NCBI RefSeq assembly: GCF_022965805.1
Contig: NC_133116.1
Span: forward strand, 6,200,001-6,264,000
Origin: Primulina eburnea
Taxonomy: Eukaryota > Streptophyta > Magnoliopsida > Lamiales > Gesneriaceae
Length of the DNA stretch: 64,000 nt
Direction of reading: 5' to 3'
The translations under genes and the position numbers were made by a program. Below are positions 25,794-37,738 of the stretch, piece by piece. A model generated the notes under the pieces. It worked only from the letters and a program-made list of their open reading frames with translations, made no database searches and was not told where the DNA came from. Every line of letters starts with the position of its first letter. The first letter of the stretch is position 1.

Positions 25794-26333
25794 AAACCTG
25801 TATCTAATGGGTTCAAGAAATTAAATATGCAACCACGTCGTTTTTTGACATTCGCTAGACTTTCCCTTAGGTACTGCATCTTTTTTGTCCCTGTTTTTCA
25901 TAACTACACAATACTCGATCAACAATATACCAATAAATTACATCTGAGGGAGAGGGATGGCAAAAATCTTTCAAATTTCGATTTAATCATATGCTTTTAA
26001 TGATTTCGACTCGATTGCATGTGAACAACTCGAGGTGTGAAGCTTAATCCTGATGAACAAATCTTATTCGACACTGCGTGCTACATTTGCTACTATATTG
26101 TGCAGACCTACAACGTGTATCTTGTTACTGGACGAAAGGAAGATAATTGGCAGACGTCCATAGGGCATAGAAGATCGATAGCTCAATATAAAGCGAAAAC
26201 TATACATTTTTATGGAAGTAGTCTTAGTAAAGGATCAAGTCCAAGAAGTCAATTTTATATTTTGAGAATGCAATGCATTGCTTCTCTGCATTTTAACTCA
26301 ATATTGTAACAGTCTTTTATAGAACTTATTTGA

Positions 26334-27479
26334 TTAATTATTTAGGAGATACACCTCAAAGCTAGCATTTGTTACCATTCTGCACACAGGACAAGCACCC
26401 ACAAAGCCTTCACACTCCTTACAAAGACAAAGATGTCTACAAGGCATTAACACTATAGATACCTCCTTTGATTTACAATATCTACAGATAGGAGCATTAA
26501 TATATACTGGACTAGATCTTTCATGCTCACCCGGATTGCTGAGAAAATTGTTTGGATCAATAGACGAGGCAGCATCATCAATACCATTCTCTCCAACTCT
26601 GTTTCCTCGGTTGGAACCTTGTTGCATTGCTTGCTTGAGACTGGTATTCAATGCTTTAGCAACTGATTCATTGTACTTTGCAATGTTGCACCAACTCTGA
26701 GCTTCGGCTGTTAATTGTTTTGTACGTTCGCCAAGTTCCTTGTTCTTGCAAGTTACAGTCTCCAACTCGAGATTTTTCTGATGCAACTTATTTATACAGC
26801 TGTTCTCTAAATAAGTTAGGCATGAAGTGTAGTGATTCTGTCTTATTTCTCTTAGCCCTTTTAACAGATTCTCTTCCTGTTCATGATGCAATACGATGGG
26901 CTCAAAATATATACACTTTTAGTAGAAACTGAAACACAAAACGGGCTCTCAAGATTAGCGAAGAGTTCATTTTCTGTTGCAGAAAAACAAGTACATTTGG
27001 GACGTTTAGGTGAAAGGAAATGGACATTTTAATGCATGGAGTAGATTTCGAGTACCTGGATTCTCTTATAATGTTCCAGTTCTTTTCCACTTTGATTGAG
27101 TTCTCTCTCGACATCAACGCGCAGAGACGGAAGAATCGATGTTCCAATAGTCATGCTTCCACTTGCAGAAGAAAGTGTGGAGTTCCGTTCGTCGTCATCA
27201 TAAGACAGCCTTAAACCAGTAGACACTGGATTCTTGTTGAAAATGCTGGCTTTTTTATCAACTTCATCATGACAATTTAGATTCGATTATAAGAAAATAT
27301 TCTAAGAAACAAATATATTAACCATAGGATCGCATAAACCAGTCAATTGGTCTTGAATTTGGTTGATGAAACTTACCATTTACACATAACTGGGGCTGAT
27401 TTGGGGAATCGTCAGGAAACTGGAAATGATTGCTAACAGGAATAAGAGGTACTGCTGCATTGGTGTTATTTCTGAACAT
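26334..27479 (-). CDS. BOI/SBP1-type RING-HC E3 ubiquitin ligase
   Basis: S-ribonuclease-binding-protein-like RING ligase, a plant family including BOI and BRG proteins that act in stress, cell-death and gibberellin responses. Three coding exons: 27479-27377, 27261-27056 and 26876-26334; phases fit; 283 residues. The start MFRNNTNAAVPLIP fits family N termini that open near an MF-x-N-N motif. The centre is a coiled coil (RVDVERELNQSGKELEHYKR; EENLLKGLREIRQ) followed by the family-typical AEAQSWCNIAKYNESVAKAL. The C-terminal C3HC4 RING is complete: CRYC, MPCRHLCLCKEC and CPVC, ending ASFEVYL. A leader exon lies upstream near 28.35 kb, and MITE copy 6 sits in the leader intron. Confidence 0.92.
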
Positions 27480-27549
27480 CGTGGAGTGCGTATACCTACA
27501 AAAGAAGAACCTCTGAAGAAGGAAACATGATTTTTAGGCAACAATTTAA

Positions 27550-27731
27550 AGCAAAAACTTGTATGAGACGGTCTCACGGATCATATCTGTGAGACGGATC
27601 TCTTATTTGGGTTACCCATGCAAAAGTATTACTTTTTATGCTAAAAGTATTATTTTTTATTGTGAATATGGGTAGGGTTGACCCGTCTCACAGATTATGA
27701 TCCGTGAGACGGTCTCACATCAGACCTACTC
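27550..27731 (+). mobile_element. 9-bp-TSD MITE (GAGACGGTCTC family), copy 6, in the RING-gene leader intron
   Basis: 182 bp with a perfect 9-bp duplication ACAATTTAA (27541-27549 and 27732-27740). It runs 'agcaaaaacttgtatgagac' to 'gacctactc' and has intact GTGAGACGG/TCTCAC palindromes at both ends. This is one of the cleanest copies and the best type sequence. Confidence 0.92.
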
Positions 27732-28351
27732 ACAATTTAATGACTTATTTGAACCAGATAGAAGTGTTAAAAAAAAGAAAAAAGAGTCCCATTCTGCATA
27801 CTCTTACCCCTCTTATGATTATTACAGTCAAGATGCATCACATTAGATCATCCATTCTTACTATTTATTACATCTTATCATCGCTTTGCTGCCACTGTCA
27901 CAAATCCCAACAGGGATTCTATCAAAATGAAATTCAAATAATTAATCAGCGGAAATGCGATTGATCATTAATCATTATCATTCATGAACTATAGCTTTCA
28001 TCAAAACAAGAACAGCTTGATCAGAAAAAAAACTCAGTTCATCGTACTTTACGACAATTCAATAAATATCCAAAACGAGGATAGAAACTCAGAAAGCTTC
28101 ATTTTTTCCTCATGTATTCGCTTGAAATCACTTGAAAAAGACGAAGATCACCTTCAAAATCAAGCCCTTTACTTCAAATTCAAAAAAGTGAATCCCTCTC
28201 GATCCTGCATACAAAAAATTAAATTCTCACACGACTAATAATTCTTTCTGAGTTCTGAAAAAAAAAGAGACAAAAAACCAAAACGAAAGCTGAAACAAAA
28301 CATTTGAAAAATCCAAAGAGATGACAACAAGAATAAAACCAACACTTTACC

Positions 28352-28420
28352 TCCACGGGATTATCAAGAAAACTCTGATCAGATCATCCGATGCAAGAGA
28401 AAAAAGTATATAAAAAAGCA
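28352..28420 (-). promoter_or_regulatory. Leader exon and TATA-like region of the RING gene
   Basis: On the minus strand, a TATATAC at 28412-28406 is followed by sequence ending CCGTGGAG|GTAAAG (donor at 28351/28350). A matching acceptor TTTTGTAG lies just upstream of the start codon at about 27493. The leader exon is non-coding. Confidence 0.5.
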
Positions 28421-29488
28421 ATATCGCAGAGAAATGAGGTTGTGGGTAGGAGTGGAAGAAAAGAATTAAGGAAGAATAATGATAGTCAGAGTTTGGTTGG
28501 AAGGTTGAATGGTGGGGGGCGTTTGTCACAACAAATCAATATCAATAGCACGAAGTACTAATAATGGAGCAAAGGAAAGAATCAACAAGAGGAAGAAGAA
28601 ACGTTGGCAAGAGGGCGGGGTCCACCACTGTCGTAGAATACAAAAGGGCCAGATTTCTGGGGAAGTGGGGTCATGCTCCTCCACTTCTTCCGCATAGCAC
28701 GAAATACAGTCATTGTATTTCGGTGTACCAGATAATTTTACAACACGTAAGACCGCAACCAGGGTCCATTAGAGGGATACATGGATTATATGGTTAGTCT
28801 TTGAATCATCAAAATATATAGTCTCTAGCTCTAATCAGGTTAGAACAATCGCTCGACTCGATTATATCCCTAACTCTAATCAGGTAATTTGAAAAATAAA
28901 AAAAAGGAGTGAGTTCGGCGATTACATCTCTATCTCCCATCAAATTTGTAAAATAAAAAGAGTAGTGTGCGGTAAAAATGTCATGAAATTTTAGTGAGGG
29001 AATTTTGGTACTAAAAACTTAACGATCCTTTGGTACTAGAAAATTACAGATGCCTTGGAAAATCCAAGTGAGAAGCAAATGATTAAAACAAAGATTCTCT
29101 GTTACAAAATACAGACATATAAGTTGGGCTATGGGAGAATAAATTATGTGGACTGTGGGCCGTGGGTGTTTGGCCCATCACAACGACCCAACCCACACTG
29201 CTCCACCCACACTGGCTCTTTCTGTTACCCGTAAATTTTGGCAAGTGAAGTGGTTGTCGTTAATTTTAAATTAATTAAATGTGGAAAGGGTGTTCATTTT
29301 AATTATTTTCAAAAAGTATATTTTAATCCAAACTTACCCTTTGGCTTCAACATATTACCTTTATTACAATAATAATGCGGTTTTTGTTTTAATAAATACA
29401 AGTATCTCGTTTATTGAAAGAAGAATATGTCACTACAATACATGGATATTTGTCGCCGCAAAATACTTTCGGATTTGCAATATTTTAA
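28421..29488. other. Intergenic DNA
   Basis: No gene recognised. Plus-strand frames at 28.5-28.8 kb lack family similarity and splice context. Confidence 0.4.
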
Positions 29489-29659
29489 GGAGTATGTCTC
29501 TTATGAGACGATCTCACGAATCTTTATATGTGAGACGGATCAACTCTACCGATATTCATAATAAAAAGTAATACTCTTAGCATAAAAAAAAAAATAATAC
29601 TTTTTCATAGATGACTCAAATAAAATATTTGTCTCACAAAATACACACAAATTTTTGTC
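29489..29659 (-). mobile_element. 9-bp-TSD MITE (GAGACGGTCTC family), copy 7
   Basis: 171 bp with a perfect 9-bp duplication ATATTTTAA (29480-29488 and 29660-29668). The right terminal palindrome is partly lost. Confidence 0.88.
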
Positions 29660-29676
29660 ATATTTTAAAACTCATA

Positions 29677-30387
29677 GGCTGCGTTTGGTTGGAAGGATAG
29701 GATAAACTAATGATTAGTATGTAAATGATAAAGAAAATGATTGTGATAGAATTGTAATATATGATGTAAAATAATATTATGTTTGGTAAGATTTTAAGTG
29801 TAGGATAATTTTGAATTTTTTGATGAAAAGACGAAATTGCCCTTCCCCTTCACGACGGCGACAGTGGCGGCCGGCGGAAATGGTCGACCGGAAAAGGTCA
29901 GCAGGTGAGACGACCGGAAACGGCTGCCAGAATCTTACCGACGGATTCTCAAAAACCGTCGCTCATAGCGACGGTTTTTGAGAAAACACACCGTCGCTAA
30001 TAGCGACGGTGTTTGACAAACCATTCTACATAAACCGTCGCTAATAGCGACGGTTTTTTGACAAACCGTCGCTAACCGCGAACTGCCAGTGCTCACCGCA
30101 GTCGGCGGTCCGTCTGTGGTTGGCCGGCGGCAGTCGTGGAGGCGGCGGTCGATGGCGAGAAATGGTGGTGAGTTTGAATTTAGGAGAAGGGTAAAATCGG
30201 AAAAATAGGAGGTATTAAGAGTGGGATAAATAATCCTAGGGGGTGAGGAGGTATTATTTTAACATACCTAATATAACCTAATCATACCTAGGAGGGATAA
30301 GATAAGTTTATTTAAAATTGAACCAAACACTTGATTGGGCCGGATAAATTAGTCTATCACTCCTAATCCCTCGAACCAAACGGGATG
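29677..30387. mobile_element. Harbinger/Tourist-like MITE with CGACGG palindromes
   Basis: About 711 bp with ends GGCTGCGTTTGGTTGG and, inverted, TCCCGTTTGGTTCG. Flanks are ATA and TTA, so a TWA-type duplication is possible but not exact. The GC-rich middle holds repeated TAGCGACGGTTTTTGA and AACCGTCGCTA palindromes (29940-30075), shared with the hAT MITE at 21.5 kb. Confidence 0.62.
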
Positions 30388-30731
30388 TTATATGCATTTT
30401 TTGAATTTCTATATAAATGAATAAGAAATTACTTTAAATAATCAAAATATAGCTCATCTGACTAGCATATGGTAATATATTGTACTAAAGACCCAAATTC
30501 AAAGTTCAATATTGATACCAACAATTTGGAACAATGGTCCTCTAACACATCTTCACAAAACCAAGAAACCTTCCCTCAAATATATGGGGAAGCAAAGAAA
30601 CTTGGAATTATTCCAGTCACAAATTAGCTAGACATATGCATGGCTAGGCTGACCAATTTTACATTACGAGAATTCAAGATTCGGTATGTTATTGAAAACA
30701 CAATCAAACTTCAAACGGATACAGGAGATTC

Positions 30732-33700
30732 TCAAGACTCGAAATTCCAGGACTCCAATGAACCTTTCACGAAATCATAGTGTGCTCCCTTCAACAATAG
30801 GGTTTTCTTCACTACGCCTTCGTTTACATATGGGTAGGTTAGCAGGTTCGCCAGCGATACATTCACCGCCTCCTGTTTGATACCGAAAAAGAACGAAAAA
30901 ACGTAATTTTAAATAAAAATTTGATGAATATTTCACTAATAATATTGGAACAGAAACAAAAAAGGAAATAGTACTGCTTGAATTTTTACCTTCTCAAGCT
31001 GTGTGTGCTGTTCATTGGCATCCAAGTCTTTCCATTCTGTTGTCACTTTGGACTTGGCGTCCTTGCAAATGGCGACCCACTCTTCTATAAAGTCACTGCA
31101 TGCATATTCTCACAATGTTAGTGAATTTGCCAACTATAGAAATGGACGAGAACTAACAAACATTCAAATTTTATATGCAACTTTTTCAACTTTCAAGACT
31201 CAAGGCTAAATATGCAAGTTGTTTAGAAAATATTTTTGCGCCAATACCTCTAGGTTTCTTGTGAGATCTTTATTGGTGAAATGAGTCAACCATACTCATA
31301 TTTACAATAAAAACTAATTTTTTTTATGGATGACCCATGATAGAAGATATGTCTCACAAAATTGACTCATTACAGCGTCTCACAAAAGTATTTGTGTTTA
31401 ACAAAACATGTATCTCTATTTATTATCTATATCTATGAGATTGTGGATGTCTTTATAAAGAATAAAGATATATAATAATTTGTGACATGAATGATTATTT
31501 GAGATAGATTGCAACGTTACATGACAAAAGATATTAAAGTGGCAGTAGCCTTGTGGGGAGAAAATAAAAGAAAGTGAAAGATATGTAGTGTAATAGAGCC
31601 AAAAGCAAATAACAAAAGGATTACGATATATATATATTGGAAAAGCTTTAACCTTTGAGTCGTTCCATCGTCAGGAATGGACATAAGCCCCTTTATCCCT
31701 CCACAGCAGCTATGTCCAATTACCAAAATATTCTCCACCTAAATAAGTTTACAAATTCATTAATCCATTATTTAACGTTATCGAAAACGAAATAATGACG
31801 ATTATCATTAAAAAAAACAATATAAAAAGTGCTAAGTAACATTTGACACAAAAGAGGTTTCCTAAAACATTCGATGCCCGAAATTTAAAGTTAGCCAGAT
31901 CGAAAGAGGAAAGAATATTTTAATCACCTTTAGGTGCACCACTGCATATTCAATGGCCGCTCCCATTCCAGAATACTTCGTCTGCAATTGATTAAGAAGT
32001 AAGCATTTATTTATCGGCACTATATATAACTTTTAATCTTAAATCTTAATGTTTTCACATTTTATTACAACTTTCGTAGGGACACAAATTTTTTTTTTTT
32101 TGCTGCTAAAATCAAAATAATGCTTACTTACCGAATGAATTTAGATGAGTTGATTCAATTATCTAATTAAATATGTTGACTATTTAGTTAAAAAATATAT
32201 GTAAAAAAATTAATTCCAATTCATTTATATTTCAAAAGCAAATAAAACAGAATAAACAATGGCCGGGGAAATTTTTTTTCCATGTTCGTATTCGAGGTTT
32301 GAATTTTTTTTCTTTTCAAAATATAATTATTTTGATTTATTTATTGATAACATATATAGTAATACTTAAGAGCATGTACAGCAGGCGCAGAAGACACGCG
32401 GTGAGCGCTCGCGTATCTCCGCAAATGGGCGAGGAAGCAGCACTCGGAATTATCTGTGCGGTGATGTTGGTGAGCCCTCTGCGCGGTGAAGCTTACCAAC
32501 TCTTTTTTATTTTTTTTAAAAAATTGTGAATGACCAGATTGGTCTGGCTGTTTAAATATTTTAAAAACTAAAAAATGAATAAAATATTTAAAAATTAAAA
32601 TAAAAAATTAATATTTAAACATCGTCTGCCATGTTACAAATTATCTAACAGTAACACCATCAACATGAGACACCGCTGTACATGCTCTAATGGAATAGGT
32701 TCAGCTTACCTTGTCAAATGGTGGGACCATATTAGCGATGTTTCGGACAACAAAGGCCTCCCCTGGTTGGAAATTTAGGATGTGGGAAGGGCACACTCGG
32801 GAGTCAGAGCAGGCAAATACCAAGAACTGCGTGTTTATTAATTAATATAATATATATATCGATTAGTCAATGCCCAAGTTCAATGGATCTCACATTCAAT
32901 ATTCAATAATATTATTGATATTGTAATTTTCACCTTGGGACTTTGGCCTTTCGCAAGTTGTCCATACAGCTCAGGATTCCTCCTGTGTAAGTAGAATAGC
33001 AAATTATATATAGATATAGTCATTGGCTCACCAATTTTTTTTAAAAAAATGTTTGTAAATTTTGGATTAATTTGATTTTAGTCCGAGTAGATCAATTTAA
33101 AATATTAAAAAATTCTAGAGTTTAAAATTCTAACTCGAGTAGAGACATATTCTTGACTCTGTCATTGGTCATACGTCATACAGTGGCATTAACAACTACT
33201 ACATCTGTTTTTTCTAAATACTTCTGATGACTTTCCGGATACGGTATTAAATTTGTATTGAATGGACATCGACGATAAACATATAATTTTGTATGTCCTT
33301 GAAACAATGTTAAAACCCATGTTCTCAGTCATTTTGCTGCCACAAAAAGAACTAAACTTGTCTCTTGATTTATATTTTATTCCAACATGATCAAAGTTGA
33401 ATAGGGCACATTCCGAGAATCTCCCCTTTCTGCGGATTAGGTGCCAAAACCTTTACAATAAGTACGAAACTTTATGCATATTTTTTAAATTGCGTGATCA
33501 TATATCCAATTATTGGTTGGTGTACTTACTCGTATTTATCTTTCTTGAAATGATGGAACCCAGCCCGTATCCTCTCATCCGGGTGAGAGTGTTTCACGGC
33601 TGCGCCACCCTCCAACTCCTCCGTCAGCTGCCTCAGCTTTGCGGCGGCCACGCCCTCCAACTCACCTTTCTCACTGCAGTGGAAAAAAAGAGCGTAACTA

Positions 33701-34220
33701 ATCCATCTCGCACCGCGGGCCGCCAAATGTGAGAGTCATTACAACTAAGATTAAACCTCGAAACCGGTCCCAAATTCTTTCGATTATCTCTACTCTTATT
33801 TTTTAAAGTTAATAATTTATCCTGCCGATATTACACTAAGGCTTAAACATAACTCTAATATTATAATAATATATATTCATCAAACAGATAGATATAAGTC
33901 AAAGAAAATGGAAATATCGTGTCTGGATGTATTTGAATATTTTAACAAACCATAATTAAAGCAATTCAACATACCATATGCTCTATTACCCATGTAATAA
34001 ATGTTTCATTCCAAATCATTAAAATATATTTAATCATTTATTATCCGATAAATATTTTGTACCGTGTATTCAGTATTGCGTCAGAAACACCCAATATCTC
34101 TGGGAAATGACCCTCGGAATTGTAAACTCAAATTCGTATATTACATTACATGTTTATATATATATACTCTGGGAAATGACCCTCGGAATTGTAAACTCAA
34201 ATTCGTATATTACATTACAT

Positions 34221-34276
<56 letters not shown>

Positions 34277-34956
34277 TTAAATAATAAATTTAAGGCAAAA
34301 ACTTGTGTGAGATGGTCTCACGGGTCTTATTTGTGAGACGGATCTCTTATTTGGGTCACCCATGAAAAAATATAACTTTTTATGCTAAGAATATGGGTAG
34401 GATTGACCCGTCTCACAGATTATGATCCGTGAGACGGTCTCAGATGAGACTCACTCTAAACTTAATTGACATGCACAAGGAGATTACGATCGACCAACTA
34501 GTTTGTCCGGTCAATGGAAAATTAAAAACATTATCTTCTTAAATTAAAAAATTAAGATTAATTTTATATGTAATAAAAACATTATCTTCTTAAATTAAAA
34601 AATACTGTTATTTAAGATTAATTTTATATGTGAAACCAAATTAGTAACAACACATAAAATTTAATACAAAAATATCGATTTATCAAAATCTCACTGTGTG
34701 TAATAAGATATTTAAATTGTTATAAATATATATTTATTATATTTTTAATATTATTTATTATTTAAATATTTCTAAAACATGAAGTAATATTTATCAATTT
34801 TATTTTATGTTTTTATATAAAAAAAATAAAAATAAATAAACACCGAAATTGACAAACTGAAATGTGAAAGTCCCAAGAAAAAAAGGTCAGAAAGTGGCAA
34901 TACCTGAGAAGCTTCTGCAGGCCTGCAATGGCTTCCTCAAATGTGTCCTTTGCCAT
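30732..34956 (-). CDS. Beta-carbonic anhydrase, cytosolic type
   Basis: Zinc enzyme interconverting CO2 and bicarbonate. Eight coding exon segments: 34956-34904, 33673-33530, 32982-32934, 32826-32710, 31981-31928, 31738-31653, 31095-30990 and 30872-30732. Phases fit; 249 residues. Zinc ligands and active site are present: [14 protein letters not shown] (Cys, and the Asp-Arg pair) and [12 protein letters not shown] (His, Cys). Other family blocks are [46 protein letters not shown] and [10 protein letters not shown]. The start [17 protein letters not shown] aligns with the short cytosolic BCA2/BCA4 forms; there is no transit peptide. The C terminus is slightly short (ends SWNFES). Introns contain two 9-bp-TSD MITEs, a Harbinger MITE, a 69-bp duplication and a TA array. 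Confidence 0.95.
31248..31396 (-). mobile_element. 9-bp-TSD MITE family, copy 8, degenerate, in a carbonic anhydrase intron
   Basis: Recognised from 'ggtttcttgtgagatc' and 'cagcgtctcacaaaagta' with the shared AT-rich middle. It is diverged, with no readable target duplication. It lies between exons 31738-31653 and 31095-30990. Confidence 0.55.
32370..32687. mobile_element. Harbinger-type MITE in a carbonic anhydrase intron
   Basis: 318 bp with perfect 13-bp inverted ends GAGCATGTACAGC ... GCTGTACATGCTC and a 3-bp duplication TAA (32367-32369 and 32688-32690). Its right edge is only about 20 bp from the 5' splice site of exon 32826-32710 (minus strand). Confidence 0.9.
34098..34273. repeat. 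69-bp tandem duplication followed by a (TA)n array
   Basis: The unit starting 'ctctgggaaatgaccctcgg' at 34098 repeats at 34167 almost unchanged, and each copy ends in TA dinucleotides. The second runs into a TA array to 34273. It lies in the largest carbonic anhydrase intron. Confidence 0.9.
34294..34456 (+). mobile_element. 9-bp-TSD MITE (GAGACGGTCTC family), copy 9, in a carbonic anhydrase intron
   Basis: 163 bp, 'ggcaaaaacttgtgtgag' to 'gagactcactc', with flanking 9-mers TAAATTTAA and TAAACTTAA (one mismatch). About 20 bp shorter than full-length copies because of a deletion after 'tatgctaagaat'. Confidence 0.88.
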
Positions 34957-35310
34957 TTCCTCTTTCTGCAAAATTTCATAACTAAATTACCACACAAATT
35001 AACCCAACCGAATTAACCATCCTTTTCATCTATCGAATCTGTACATTCCCACAGAAATATGTCCGGTACATCCTACGAAGGGATCATCATACAGTTCTCA
35101 ACAATTTTAATAAAATATATATATATTGAATGAATCAACAACATCTGTAAACGGATCAAACAGTGGATTATTTATCAACATACAACAAATCAATTTTAAA
35201 GATATCGATTGTATAAACTAAGAACGTATCACAGGAAAAAAGGCTCTGATCTTCGTTGAAAAATGAAAAAAAAAGAAGTCACAAAAGCCATCAGAGAATT
35301 GGGGACAGAC

Positions 35311-35431
35311 CTTCGGAGGATTGCCTGCAGAAGAAGCTTTCCGACTTTGTGGAGAATGAAACAAAGCCGAAGGACGTGGTGGGATTATTTTTGTGTCCTG
35401 AGGGAGGAAGGCCTAGAGTCATGCTTTAATA
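35311..35431 (-). promoter_or_regulatory. Carbonic anhydrase leader exon and TATA-like box
   Basis: A TATTAAAG on the minus strand (35431-35424) would start transcription near 35395. The leader ends CCGAAG|GTCTGT (donor 35310/35309) and joins the acceptor before 34965. The leader contains no ATG after the predicted start, so the first AUG is that of MAKDTFEE. The frame upstream is open into the leader but has no start codon. Confidence 0.5.
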
Positions 35432-35489
35432 GCATCATCTAATCATGGTTAAGAGAAATCATACGTAACTAAAATCCAAACCATGGTTA

Positions 35490-35812
35490 TTATGTCTGAT
35501 TTTTTTATAGTGAATTTTGTGATTGTGACCTAACTCATAAAAATATATAATTTTTCACGCAAAAAATATTGTTTTTAACAATAACTCATCTCACGGATAA
35601 AAAAACTGTGAAACCATCTATAAGAGATTTTTTTGACAAAAACTTGTGTAAAACGGTCTCACAGGTCGTATTTTGTGAGACAGATATCTTATTTGGGTCC
35701 TCCATGAAAAAATATTACTTTTTATGCTAAAAATATTAACTTTATTGTGAATATTGGTAGAGTTGACCGTCTCATAGATAAAAATTCGCAAAACCATCTC
35801 ACAAAATACCTA
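35490..35812 (+). mobile_element. 9-bp-TSD MITE family, copy 10 (35635-35812) beside a degenerate relative
   Basis: 35635-35812 runs 'gacaaaaacttgtgtaaaac' to 'catctcacaaaatacc', with weakened terminal palindromes. The preceding 35490-35628 shows the same order of motifs (gtgaattttgtgattg..., 'catctcacggata', 'aaccatctataagag') in more decayed form. Confidence 0.6.
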
Positions 35813-36333
35813 TTTATTTTTTTATAAATTATGTCAGTACTTATTACCAAAATTAATCATTTGTGAGTTGAAATGGATATCCAAGGTGGCTTGTGGGGAC
35901 GTTGGATCAGGAGTTAAAAGCTCCTAATTTTGGGGAGGTTAGTGTACATACGTCTTTTTTATTTAGTAGTAAATGATTTCATTTTTTTGGAAACAAGATT
36001 TTTGGTTGGAGTCGTGACAGAGATTGGTTTGATAGAATTTGAATTGAGTCAATATTTTAAGTTAAATAGAGTTTTCTGTGAAAAATATGTAATTCCTAAG
36101 ACTTTAGGAATTAAAAGGTACTAGAAGATTATATGTAAATTTATATATGGCTTTTATATCTTTTGTTCCGAACCAAAAAAATACTATTAATTGTGATTTT
36201 ATAATGTCAAATGAAGTCGAATGAATTAATTGTAAGAATGTAATGATTTAGTCGTCATCTTTTACTAGTATATTATAATATACATTTGATTATGACATGT
36301 TTATCTTGAATGAGTTAATTGTTTATATATTTA

Positions 36334-36423
36334 GACAAAAACTTGTGTGAGACAGTCTCACGTGTCATATTTGTGAGACGAATCTCTTATTTAGGTTATC
36401 AATGGAAAAAAATTATCTTTTAT
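36334..36423 (+). mobile_element. 9-bp-TSD MITE family, copy 11, left half only
   Basis: 'gacaaaaacttgtgtgagac' to 'tcttttatgct'. It is then replaced by CCCCGAAT-rich sequence. A possible remnant of its right end, 'gtgactcactc', appears at about 36837-36847. Confidence 0.65.
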
Positions 36424-36834
36424 GCTCCATCCCCGAATTCCATCCTCACCCCGATTTCGGGGATCAACTCCCCATCTCCGTCCCCATACCCGTTTCAAAA
36501 ATATTAATATAGGTAGACGATGACGAATTCGGAGATTTTCTCGAACCAAAAGTTATTATTATCTATTATTATTAGAGATAATATTAATATTAATATCAAT
36601 ATCAATATTAATAAAAATAAGACTATTAATATTTTAAAATATAATAATATTATTATATTACTAATATTAATAATACTATTATTTTATTATTGATATTATT
36701 TTCTGAGCGGGTTCGGGGATTTCGGGGATGAGGTCCCCATACCCGTCTCGAATTACATCGGAGATTTAAAAAGATCCCCGAATCCGAACCCAAACTCGAA
36801 AAAATCGAGGATCCTTATCCCCGTTTCGGGTTTA
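36424..36834. repeat. Repeat with CCCCGATTTCGGGGAT-type palindromes
   Basis: Two CG-rich clusters (36425-36495 and 36715-36835) of 'tccccatacccgt' and 'tttcggggat' phrases flank an AT-rich, TAATATTAAT-type core. The layout resembles the other satellite-bearing hAT MITEs here (753-1268, 39902-40444), but I could not fix target duplications. Confidence 0.5.
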
Positions 36835-36847
36835 TGTGACTCACTCA

Positions 36848-37417
36848 TTTATGTATATCTCATCCGACGTCAATATCTAATAATTATATTACTTTCATAT
36901 ATTGTCATTAAACAAAATCAAAAGGTACTAATCTTTCTCCAAAGAACTAGTTGAAATGTTGAAAAAGGGTGTGGGGGCAACATTAAATAATCAATAATGG
37001 CTTGTGAGTCGTTCAGATAGGCAAGTCAACCGTCCGTAGAGAACTTGTGATGGTAATTGTCCCTTAGCCGAGTGAACGTGGCCTCAACCTTTCGATTCAA
37101 TAATGTATATATTATATTTGTTTTCTTTTTTCTTTTTTATATTTGTTTTCCTCCTTTTATCTTTCGCAAGACAATTTGGATCAATAATGCCAATCTTTCA
37201 TTGTGCATTGACATTTTCTATTTAACCTTTTTTTATTGTTTCTTATTTGACAATAACTTTTACGTGTACTGTTTGGGAATTCCGAAAGTTTCAAGATTGC
37301 CAGATTAAGTCAATTGCTGATTTTAAAGTGTAAAAATTTGTCAAATTACAGTTATCGCTCATGTAAAATATATGTCGAAAAGACATAAAACCTTGTGTTA
37401 AATTAAATGTTTGTGCC
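36848..37417. other. Intergenic DNA
   Basis: No gene or repeat end recognised. Confidence 0.4.
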
Positions 37418-37738
37418 GTTAAAAATAAAATCTCATATTCACAAAATATATTAAACTACAAACTTTATAAAATTTTCATCACTCAATTGTATATCTTCTT
37501 CATAAATTGAGAGACGTATTTATAGAATTTCTTTGAAATAATCCAAAAATGGTCTAGCAATCAGTTGTAGATTTTTAATCAATGATTCAGCTAATTCATT
37601 TTGTGTATGTATGTGAGCAACATGACGCTCAATGGTGATTTTCATTGACGAAATTTTAATTGCGATATTATTTGATACATTTTCGAATTGTAATCATTGA
37701 CTTTCTTAAAATCTAGGAATCTTAACGTATCTCATTCA

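Noticed and set aside
34098..34226. Spaced direct repeats as a possible CRISPR-like array
   Set aside because: Only two head-to-tail units with no spacers, in a plant intron; a simple tandem duplication.
35311..35422. Upstream ORF starting MTLGLPPSG in the carbonic anhydrase leader
   Set aside because: Its ATG lies only 2 bp from the TATA-like box, so it is probably not transcribed.
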